From Streptomyces showdoensis (GTDB lineage: Bacteria; Actinomycetota; Actinomycetes; Streptomycetales; Streptomycetaceae): a DNA stretch of 50,105 nucleotides. The stretch spans positions 1 through 50,105 of the forward strand of contig NZ_BAAAXG010000025.1 of NCBI RefSeq assembly GCF_039535475.1, written 5' to 3'. Numbering within the stretch: position 1 is the stretch's first letter; every line of letters starts with the position of its first letter. The position numbers and the translations under genes are program-made. Shown in pieces: positions 43,685-50,105 of the stretch. The notes below the pieces were generated by a model that searched no databases, was not told where the DNA came from, and saw only the letters and a program-made list of their open reading frames with translations.

Positions 43685-44779
43685 TACTGCCTGAGCTTGT
43701 ATGCGTGATGCCGGCCAGTCGTCCGTGATCAGGCCGGTGCTGGTCAGGCAGCCGTCGACCAGGTCCGGACGGTACTGGATCTGCTTGAGCCTGCGCTTGA
43801 CGGCGCGAGTGATCTGTCCGAGGTCGGTTGCGGCGAGGTTGCCGATGTCGCGTTTGACCAGTGACCGGATGCCCTCTTGCGAGTTCAAGTCCGGTGCATA
43901 ACTCGGACGTTGGAAGACGGTGAGCCAGTCCGCGTGGTCGGCGATGAATCGGCGCATCGCCTCGACCAGGTGCATGCGCAGGTTGTCCCAGACCAGCACG
44001 ATCGGGCCGCCGAGCTGGATGTGCGCTCTGACCAGCAGGTCGCACGTGTCGCGCCAGCCGATGCCCTTCGGCTCGCCCTTGCGGCCCCGGTACTCGCGGA
44101 CCGAGTAGAACGTCCGGGACCGCTTCCCCGGCTTGTAGCAGGTCAACCCGGCTATGGACACCCGGCCCGAGCCCCGGCCACGGACCCGGACCACTGGCGT
44201 TGAGCCCTTGCGTCCCCAACTTCTTGCTCGCGGCGGCGTCATCGACTGCCCGGCTTCGTCCTCGAAGACGATCCAGCCGTCACATGCCGCCGCGGTGCTC
44301 TTACCCGCGGCCAGGTCTCCTTCTTCCAGACCTCGACCGCCGCGTCGTCACGCTCGATCGCCCGCCGAGCCGGCTGCTGCCAGGACCAGCCGTGCCGCTT
44401 CAGCAGCAGCTACGTTGCCCTCCACGGTGTTGCTCACGTGGAACAGCCGGCCGATCAGCGTCTTGATCCGGGCTAGTGTCCACCGCTGGTCGGCCCAGCC
44501 GTGGACCAGCGGCCCACGCTCCAGTTCCCGTTCCAGCCTAGCGATCTGTGCTTCGCCGAGCCTCGGCCGCCCCGGCGATCCCTTCGACAGGACCCCCGCT
44601 TCACCGCGCTCGCGCCACTGACGGCGCCACCGTTCCACAGACCGCTCGCTGACCCGCAGCGTCGCAGCGATCTCCCTGTTCTTCTGCCCGCCTTGGAAGC
44701 GTGTCACGGCCTGCGGCCGGCCCCGCTCCCTCGCGGCCCTCCCGACGTCGGTCAACCCGCCGCCCTGCGCGTATCTCAC
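43661..44779 (-). pseudogene. IS630-family transposase, two frameshifts
   Basis: The N-terminal frame (44779 leftward) has the two helix-turn-helix motifs: GGQKNREIAATLRVSERSVERW and LARIKTLIGRLFHVS. At about 44410 the frame must change to continue KRHGWSWQQPARRAIERDD...VWKKETWP, and again at about 44310 to reach DGWIVFEDEAGQSMTPPRARSWG, the first catalytic Asp region. The last frame holds IVLVWDNLRMH (second Asp) and YAPDLNSQEGIRSLVKRD (catalytic Glu). All parts are present, so it is a recently inactivated copy. Confidence 0.85.
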
Positions 44780-44850
44780 AGTTCAGGGCTACCGGAACGG
44801 ACCGACCACCATCAGGCGAACGGTCCCACATCACCCAATCAAGTTCAGTA
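43685..44850 (-). mobile_element. IS630-family insertion sequence
   Basis: About 1.17 kb, the normal size. The right end (reading inward from 44850: TACTGAACTTGATTGGGTGA) resembles the left end at 43685 (TACTGCCTGAGCTTGTATGCG then TGATGCCGG) with a 4-base gap. Both start with TA, as expected for TA-targeting IS630/Tc1 elements. The left boundary is the less certain one, because the transposase frame runs about 25 bases past it. Confidence 0.65.
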
Positions 44851-44899
44851 CCAAGCTTCACTTGGCTGTCGAGCAGGGGCCAACTCTGCTGATGTGGTC

Positions 44900-45799
44900 T
44901 CAGGTGTAGCGGGAGCGGCGTGTGGTGCTGATGTAGGCGATGGCAAGAAGAGCCAGGACTTCCGTCATGAGTGCCAGGGCGGCCGGGACTTGCGGCACAG
45001 GGGTGGGGATGGTGGGGGTAAAACCTCCCGTGAAGGCCATGTGTGGGTAGGCCAGAGTCATCAGCAGGTTGCGAGGGTCGAAGCGTCCCGCAACCGGTAG
45101 CACGAAGAAGAGGGCGCTGAAGAGCGGTATCACGTACAGCGGGCGGCGAAGGGCCAGCCCGGCGCCCATTCCCAGAAGCGCGAAGAAGACTCCGGTACTC
45201 AGCAACGCCAGCATGGGCGCGATCAGATCTGTGACGGGCAGGTCTGAGGGTACGGAGACGAGGGGGTCGTCAAGGCGTCCGGATGTCGCCCAGCTCAGAC
45301 CCGTGCTGATCAGCACGGCGAGAGTCATGGCCGCTACTGTCAGCGCTGCGACCATGGTGACGAGCGTGGCGATCTGGGAGACGAAGAGGGTTTGGTGGCC
45401 GGCACGAACAGCGCGAAACTTTAGGGTCTTGAAGTAGGTGTCGCGGGTCGCAGCGACAGCTCCGTAGGTGAAGAACATGACGGGGGCGATGACGAAGCAC
45501 AAAACCTGGAGCAAGCTGACCGTGCTCTGCACAATGTGCAGGTTGGCCATGGCAGTTCCCGCCTGATGCCAGGTGTCCTGCAAAGGAGCGTCGGTAGGGT
45601 CGTCAAGGCCTATAGCCTGGGTGAAGGCGTAGCCGCCCTCCTCGTGGAGGAAGGCCCACTCTTCGTGGAGGCTTGTGAGTGCGCCGCGGGCTGTGCCGTA
45701 GGCGCCCACGGCGAAGGCCGCGCTGGCCAGTGCGCAGCAGGCCAAGGCGTAGAGTGAGTATCCGGAAGCCCATTGGTACCGCAGGTCAGTCCGGATCAC
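44900..45799 (-). CDS. ABC transporter permease, ABC-2-like, of a secretion/immunity module
   Basis: 299 residues from a GTG at 45799 that overlaps the end of the ATPase gene. Six hydrophobic segments. A large loop follows the first helix (TSLHEEWAFLHEEGGYAFTQA to TAMANLHIVQSTVS), a layout seen in ABC-2 exporters and in bacteriocin-immunity transporters. GC content is visibly lower than in the metabolic genes, suggesting transfer. With the ATPase it would export or expel a peptide; the secreted protein encoded at 46604 is the obvious candidate. Confidence 0.75.
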   Translation of the reverse strand: MIRTDLRYQWASGYSLYALACCALASAAFAVGAYGTARGALTSLHEEWAFLHEEGGYAFTQAIGLDDPTDAPLQDTWHQAGTAMANLHIVQSTVSLLQVLCFVIAPVMFFTYGAVAATRDTYFKTLKFRAVRAGHQTLFVSQIATLVTMVAALTVAAMTLAVLISTGLSWATSGRLDDPLVSVPSDLPVTDLIAPMLALLSTGVFFALLGMGAGLALRRPLYVIPLFSALFFVLPVAGRFDPRNLLMTLAYPHMAFTGGFTPTIPTPVPQVPAALALMTEVLALLAIAYISTTRRSRYT

Positions 45800-46463
45800 G
45801 CTGGCAGTGAGTGAGGTAGGCCTCTTCGAGACGGTCGCCGTCTTGGGATCGGAAGTCAAGCCGCGTGATCCTTTTCTGTGCCAGGGCGAACACGTCGTCC
45901 GCCACACGCTCGTAGAAGTCGAATTGGTGGCCCGCAGCGATCACGACACTGTTCTGTTTGAGCTTTGTGATCACGCTCTGAAGCCATATCAGGCTGTCGT
46001 AGTCGAGCCCGTTAGCCAGCTCGTCCACAATCACGTACGGCGGGCGGGCCAGAGCCAGGGCGGTGATATAGACCTTCTTGCGTTGCCCGTAGGACAGCGC
46101 TTTGGCAGGCTTGTCCAACAACGCCGGGGAAACCTGTGTGCCGGTGACTGCGCGGGCCTGGTCGGCAGTCACCTTGCGGCCCACGAGCAGGCGCAGATTC
46201 TCCCAGCCCGACAGGTGCGGATAAAGGGCGCAGTCGTCGAACACGGGAAACAGTCCGGGGCGTATCCCCTGTAGGGGGCTGTTGTCGAAGGTGACACTGC
46301 CGCAGAAGGATTCCAGGGCGGACAGGCACTTGAAGAAGGTGGTCTTTCCTGCCCCGTTCCTCCCGAGCAAGTAGCTCACCCTGCCACGCTGGAAGACGGC
46401 GGACACCTCGTCCAGGACCAGGTGCCTTCCATAGCTTTTGACGATCTTTTCGGCGCGTATCAC
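45786..46463 (-). CDS. ABC transporter ATPase of a secretion/immunity module
   Basis: 225 residues, GTG start at 46463. Walker A is LLGRNGAGKTTFFK (about residues 32-45), the signature is KALSYGQRKKVYITALALARP and Walker B is YVIVDELANGLDYDS. The signature Ser-Tyr-Gly-Gln and the small size match exporter-type (ABC-2) ATPases such as those beside bacteriocin genes. In Walker B the usual DEP is DEL. Operon with the permease. Confidence 0.88.
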   Translation of the reverse strand: MIRAEKIVKSYGRHLVLDEVSAVFQRGRVSYLLGRNGAGKTTFFKCLSALESFCGSVTFDNSPLQGIRPGLFPVFDDCALYPHLSGWENLRLLVGRKVTADQARAVTGTQVSPALLDKPAKALSYGQRKKVYITALALARPPYVIVDELANGLDYDSLIWLQSVITKLKQNSVVIAAGHQFDFYERVADDVFALAQKRITRLDFRSQDGDRLEEAYLTHCQRDPD

Positions 46464-46544
46464 CGAGTGTTAATCCTGTTCTAGACCAGAGGGACGGGAC
46501 GAGCCACAGCACACCGAAAGCTGTTCGGACGGACCAAGGGGGAT

Positions 46545-46583
46545 CGGCGATCAGCCGAGGGGGGAAGCCTCGGCTGATCGCCG
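46545..46583. terminator. hairpin terminator, 16-bp perfect stem
   Basis: Bases 46545-46560 pair with 46568-46583 around GGGGAAG. It follows the stop of the 190-residue secreted gene and precedes the ABC operon, which therefore has its own promoter. Confidence 0.85.
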
Positions 46584-46603
46584 CATGCTGCGGGGGCTTG
46601 CTG

Positions 46604-47176
46604 TCAGCCCGTCCACCGCCAAGCGCCGGACCTGTTGCCCGTGAAGTAGTGCATGTAGTCCTTCGAATAGACCTTCACGCTCCCCCACGGGGTCGGGACT
46701 CCGGCACCGATCGTGTTCTTGGCCCGCCAGTTGTGTGTTGCGTTCGTCGCGTTGTAGCGAGTGATTCCCTTGTTCTCGGCAATGTTCGGGAAGATGTGCC
46801 CGTTGGCCTGCCAACCCTGGGATGCGGTCACCTTGCTTCCGTTATATCCGAAGTAGACCGTGTCACGGGTCCACATCAACGCGCTGCCCCTCTTGAACTC
46901 GGCCTTGACGTAACGAGTTGCTGCCCGAGCACCCATCCGAGTGTCATCCAGCGGCTGGGGGAGTTTGGCCTCTTCCACTGACACCGCACCGCCGGATGCA
47001 TGCGGCTTGGCAGTGAGCGCCTCTACCTGCTCAGGACTCAGCTCGGATACAGGGACAGTGCTTCCGTCCGTGCTCACCGCCAGAGGCTCGTCAGCAGCCA
47101 TGGCTAGCGTTGCCGGAGCCGCTACACCAAGAATGATTCCGCCTGAAATAGCCGCCGTAATCAGTCGCTTACGCAT
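46604..47176 (-). CDS. secreted 190-residue protein, candidate bacteriocin or toxin precursor
   Basis: ATG at 47176 with GGAGA 5 bases upstream. The signal peptide ends at LAMAADEP. An acidic propeptide-like stretch (TVPVSELSPEQVEALTAKP to KLPQPLDD) leads to a basic, aromatic-rich domain of about 85 residues rich in Trp, Tyr and Asn: VYFGYNGSKVTASQGWQ, then THNWRAKNTIGAGVPTP and KVYSKDYMHYFTGN, ending GAWRWTG. No Cys in the mature part. It is not a family I can name; size, composition and the adjacent ABC pair recall lactococcin-972-like bacteriocins. It sits on a lower-GC island between IS elements. Confidence 0.75.
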   Translation of the reverse strand: MRKRLITAAISGGIILGVAAPATLAMAADEPLAVSTDGSTVPVSELSPEQVEALTAKPHASGGAVSVEEAKLPQPLDDTRMGARAATRYVKAEFKRGSALMWTRDTVYFGYNGSKVTASQGWQANGHIFPNIAENKGITRYNATNATHNWRAKNTIGAGVPTPWGSVKVYSKDYMHYFTGNRSGAWRWTG

Positions 47177-47940
47177 GGAGATCTCCAAATCGAATTGAAT
47201 TCTATGAATAAAAGACATGACGCCTCGTCAGATTGCTGAGCAGATCCTGAGAAATTTGACATACTGCACGCGGATTCCGCGGATCCGGCCAACCGATTCC
47301 CCTCTGACGTCCGGGCGTCGCCCGTAGCCCGGCACCCAGGAAGCCTCAGGACTTCGTCTGCCTTCCGAGCCGGGAGAGCCTGACCGCCTGTGGTGCTCCG
47401 CGGCGGCCGGACCAGAGACCCCCACGCTGCACCACGCGTCGCTGGGGCAGGCCATTTTTGAGAACCCCGGGTGGCCGTCACGAAAGCCGCGAGGCCGGTG
47501 TCGAGTTGACAAGGCCGACGCGTACCCATCTGGTCCGGGGTGATGGACCGAAAGGCCAGCCGGTGCGCCGGGGGTGGTGGCGCGGGAAGGTGCGAGGCGT
47601 TCCGTGCCCCTACTCTTTCCCGGCCGGCCATCTCCTTCTAGGAGCCGTACGGCTATGACGTCATCAACTGGCCTTATGAGCAGACAGCAAACAGCAGGCA
47701 GCAGGCGCGTGAGCCGAGGCTCTGCACTGTTTAGGGGTCGGCGAGGCCATTGCCTGGCTGCATGTCCAGCGCAGGCCGTCTCTCTGCATCCACCTGAACG
47801 ACGAGCGTGAGTACCCCGAGGTGATGGTTAAACACGATCTCGTCTCAATGACGACCGTATGGGTGCCCATCGCCCTGCCCGACGACTGGACTGCAACCCA
47901 TCGAGGCCTGCTAGGCAGTATCTTCAAATGATCTTGCCTG
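47177..47940. other. gene-poor stretch with a truncated ORF at its right end
   Basis: The left part should hold the promoter of the leftward secreted gene. At the right end a rightward frame from about 47710 to 47931 reads LHVQRRPSLCIHLNDEREYP, then HDLVSMTTVWVPIALPDDWT, with no clear start. It is cut at the IS5-type element, so it is probably a gene fragment. A 12-bp palindrome AGCCGTACGGCT lies at about 47643. Confidence 0.45.
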
Positions 47941-48810
47941 GTGGATCATGGTGTTGTGATACGTCGCCATGAACTGTCGGATGCTGAGTGGGAGTTCGTC
48001 CGGCCGTTGCTGCCCGAGTCGTTGAGGGGGCGGAAGCGGCTGGACGACCGCCGGGTGCTGAACGGGATCGTGTGGAAGTTCCGGACCGGGACGGCCTGGC
48101 GGGATGTGCCTGAGCGTTACGGTCCGTGGGCCACGCTGCATACGCGTTTTCGCAGGTGGGCGGCGGACGGCACGTTCGACCGGATGCTGCGGGCCGCCCA
48201 GGCGAAGGCGGACGCGGCAGGCGACGTGGAGTGGCTGGTGTCGGTCGACTCGACCGTCGTCCGCGCTCATCGGCATGCGGCCGGGGCCCGAAAAGGGGGC
48301 TCCGCAACCCGGCCCTCGGCCGGTCCAGAGGCGGTCTGACCAGCAAGATCCACCTGGCCTGTGACGGCCGGGGCCGCCCGCTCGCCTTTCTGGTCACGGG
48401 CGGCAACACCAACGACTGCGCCCGGTTCACCGCCGTGATGGACCAGATACGGGTGCCCCGGACTGGCCCGGGACGACCCCGGACCCGGCCCGATCACGTC
48501 CTGGGCGACAAGGGCTACAGCTCGAAAGCGATCCGCGCCTGGCTGCGGCGCCGCGGCATCCCGCACACGATTCCCGAGCGTGCCGACCAGGTCCGCAACC
48601 GGGTCCGGCGAGGCAGCCGCGGAGGCCGCCCGCCGGCCTTCGACCGCGAGGCATACAAGCACCGCAACGTCGTGGAACGCTGCTTCAACCGCTTGAAACA
48701 GTGGCGCGGCATCGCCACCCGCTACGACAAGACCGCCCAGTCCTACGAAGCAGCCGTCACCCTCGCATCACTCCTGATGTGGGCGTGACATTTGACGACA
48801 GAACCTAGCG
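47932..48810 (+). mobile_element. IS5-family (IS427-like) insertion sequence
   Basis: Defined by its transposase frames; about 0.88 kb as expected for this group. Exact ends are not proven: the left edge is near GATCTTGCCTGG at 47931 and the right near GACGACAGAACC at 48795, and I do not see matching inverted repeats, so one end may be altered. It separates a gene fragment on the left from the CRISPR-like repeat and parB on the right. Confidence 0.65.
47941..48788 (+). CDS. IS5-family transposase in two overlapping frames (orfA/orfB)
   Basis: Frame A (47941-48339) has the N-terminal IS5 helix (RRHELSDAEWEFVRPLLP), GIVWKFRTGTAWRDVPERYG and the first catalytic Asp in VSVDSTVVRAHRHAAGARKGG. Frame B (to 48788) continues with GGLTSKIHLACDGRGRPL, VLGDKGYSSKAIRAWL (second Asp) and KHRNVVERCFNRLKQWRGIATRYDK (Glu). 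B is -1 relative to A, and the frames meet at an A4G5 run (about 48290-48298). Many IS427-group elements use such a programmed shift, so this copy may be active. Confidence 0.88.
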
Positions 48811-48827
48811 CGGCTCTGCGCGGTCAT

Positions 48828-48856
48828 CTGCTCCCCGCGCACGCGGGGATGGCCCC
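48828..48856. repeat. single type I-E CRISPR-like repeat (29 bp)
   Basis: The 29 bases begin CTGCTCCCCGCG, contain the palindrome CCCCGCG-CA-CGCGGGG and end GGATGGCCCC. From memory this is near-identical to type I-E repeats of Streptomyces. No second copy occurs one repeat-spacer length (61 bases) away on either side. It lies exactly at the junction between the IS and parB, and the parB ATG at 48849 is inside it. Confidence 0.5.
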
Positions 48857-49624
48857 GTCCTTCCAGAGGGCATCCGCCATCCAGGTAGGACCCGCCCTCA
48901 GCGACCGCGGACGTGCCAAGGCCGTGGCGGAAGGGCGTATCCCCTCGTACGCCATCATCAAGATCCCCCTCGCGCAGGTCTCCTCCACGCCCCTCAACCC
49001 GCGCCGGAACTTCGGGAGCCCGGAAGAGCAGGCGCGCTTCGGCGAGGAACTCCGCCAGGCACAGCTCGCAGCCTGCGTTGTCGTGACCCGGGCCGCGTAC
49101 CTGTCCCTGTGGCCCGACCACGCAGCGCAGATCGGCGACGCTGAGTACGTTCTCGTCAACGGTGAGCGCCGCTTCCGCAGCGCCATGCACGTCGAGCTGC
49201 CCACCCTCGACTTCGTCATCCGGGACGAGTTCGCGGACAGCCGGGAGGAGTTCCTCAACCGGCTGCTCAAGGAGAACCTGGACCGCGCCGACTTCGACCC
49301 CGTCGAGCGCGCCACCGGCGTCCAGCAGCTGGTCGACGTATGCGCCGAGAAGAGCGGCGGGCACGGAGCCCAGGCCCGCGCGGCCGAGCAGCTCGGGAAG
49401 TCGCGAGCGTGGATTACCAACCAGCTCGGCCTGCTCGCCCTGCCGGCGGAGGTCCGTGCATCCGTCAGCACCGGAGAGACCTCGGCCAGGGACGCGGTCG
49501 GGATGGCCCGGCGCCTCAAAGCCCCCCACCGCGCCTTCTGCTGAAGAGCTCTTCCAGCTCCTCGCAGCCCACAAGGCGGAGGAGGCCAGAGCCAAGGCGC
49601 AGAAGAGGGCGATGCTGGAGTCAG

Positions 49625-49672
49625 CCGCCGCGACGGGGTTGTTGACCGCGGTCAACAACCCCGTCGCGGCGG
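49625..49672. repeat. perfect 48-bp palindrome inside parB, candidate centromere site
   Basis: Centred between 49648 and 49649; every base from 49625 to 49672 pairs. Its core GTTGACCGCGGTCAAC (49641-49656) recurs once nearby with one change. In the DNA it encodes the LTAVNN linker motif of ParB. Confidence 0.9.
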
Positions 49673-49734
49673 GGCGAGGAGTCGACCCCCCAGTCCGAGG
49701 CTCGGCCCGATCCCCTGCCTGGCGGGGCGGAAGT

Positions 49735-49750
49735 GTTGACCGCGGTTAAC
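49735..49750. repeat. second copy of the parB palindromic core
   Basis: GTTGACCGCGGTTAAC, one base different from the core at 49641-49656 and 94 bases away, about nine helical turns. Two phased copies suggest protein-binding iterons. Confidence 0.7.
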
Positions 49751-49973
49751 AACTCCGTGCCGCCAGGACGTACCGCCGCGCAGACCGAACAACCCACGGA
49801 TCCGGACAAGTACCTCGGTCCCGCACCCGATCCCCGAGTCAGCCATGCGCCTGCGCCAGCACCTCGGCGCCACCCCGCAGGAGCAGGCCGACAACATCGT
49901 CCAGGCCCTCTCTGCCGAGGAGCTTGAAGCGCTGATTGAGGAGCTTCACAGCAGGATCTGACCCCTCACGGGA

Positions 49974-50008
49974 CAGGAAGCCGGGTCGACAAAGGACCCG
50001 GCTTCCTG
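49974..50008 (+). terminator. hairpin terminator, 14-bp perfect stem, after parB
   Basis: CAGGAAGCCGGGTC at 49974-49987 pairs with 49995-50008 around a 7-base loop, 12 bases after the parB stop. The last 97 bases of the window show no feature. Confidence 0.85.
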
Positions 50009-50105
50009 CGTTCCAACTCAAGGTTTTGCCGGGCAGGGTCCCAGCCAAGCGGATGCCGGAGACGCCGTGGACGCGCTCGGCGAGACAACGGCCCGACCTG
50101 TCGGG

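Larger units (their letters stand above)
48849..49961 (+). pseudogene. ParB-family plasmid partition protein, frameshifted
   Basis: The first frame (to 49544) matches actinomycete linear-plasmid ParB: SDRGRAKAVAEGRIP, STPLNPRRNFGS, YVLVNGERRFRSAMHVELP, KENLDRADFDPVERATGVQQLV and the HTH KSRAWITNQLGLLALP. It then shifts near 49525 to EELFQLLAAHKAEEARAKAQKR, again to VLTAVNN-type linkers, and finally to RLRQHLGATPQEQADNIVQALSAEELEALIEEL, stopping at 49961. At least two or three indels are needed. ParB binds centromere sites and works with ParA, which is not seen here. Start may be the ATG in the CRISPR-like repeat. Confidence 0.85.

Noticed and set aside
42616..44850. One large composite transposon using the 42616 and 44850 ends.
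   Set aside because: Possible, but the internal ends at 43196 and about 43685 explain the sequence better as two separate related elements.
1..50105. tRNA, rRNA, riboswitch and att-site candidates.
   Set aside because: I found no convincing cloverleaf, known riboswitch core or integrase/att pair by eye; a covariance-model search would be needed to exclude small RNAs.

Overview
The window is high-GC actinobacterial DNA, almost certainly from a Streptomyces or close relative. Codon third positions are nearly all G/C. There is a chaplin-type surface protein gene, a SigK/RskA pair, several SpoIIE-type PP2C phosphatases, and a partition gene of the type found on actinomycete linear plasmids. No rRNA or tRNA was recognised. 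The left two thirds look like chromosome-arm accessory metabolism. The right end, from about 41 kb, is an IS-rich decay zone that could be a chromosome end or an integrated or linear plasmid.

Layout. 0-2.5 kb: a NarL-type two-component system (response regulator cut by the window edge) with a DUF998 membrane protein, all leftward. 3-6.3 kb: a secreted peptidoglycan amidase and a secreted DUF4394 protein. 6.5-14.4 kb: a SigK-type neighbourhood with a fasciclin lipoprotein, a membrane-anchored molybdopterin oxidoreductase, a Trp/His-rich secreted protein, an RsbW-like ATPase, a frameshifted chaplin, sigK-rskA, and a lipid-methyltransferase operon partly destroyed by deletions. 14.4-16.7 kb: a hydrolase, a DoxX-like protein and a beta-carbonic anhydrase.

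17.6-29.1 kb is the most coherent metabolic block: aspartate ammonia-lyase, two secreted cyanophycinase-like S51 hydrolases, a polar amino-acid ABC importer with two binding proteins, an M20 peptidase and two RpiR regulators. I read it as a system for degrading exogenous cyanophycin or beta-aspartyl peptides: depolymerise outside, import the dipeptide, cleave it inside, deaminate aspartate to fumarate. The second S51 gene carries an apparent one-base insertion in a C5 run.

29.5-41.2 kb holds signalling genes: an NPCBM-domain protein, three SpoIIE phosphatases with different sensor domains, and a tightly overlapping operon of phosphatase, cobalamin-binding protein, STAS antagonist and MarR regulator. 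The cobalamin protein has the W-x9-EH signature of AdoCbl light sensors (CarH/LitR type), so this may be a light- or B12-gated partner-switching module.

41.5-50.1 kb contains a frameshifted GyrB-like ATPase, an IS630 element and a related non-autonomous element with a cargo ORF, a lower-GC island encoding a secreted 190-residue protein beside a two-gene ABC transporter (bacteriocin-like layout), an IS5-type element, one type I-E CRISPR-like repeat, and a frameshifted plasmid-type parB carrying a perfect 48-bp palindrome. Frameshifts and truncations recur across the window. Some could be assembly errors, but the IS and deletion scars argue that much of the decay is real.
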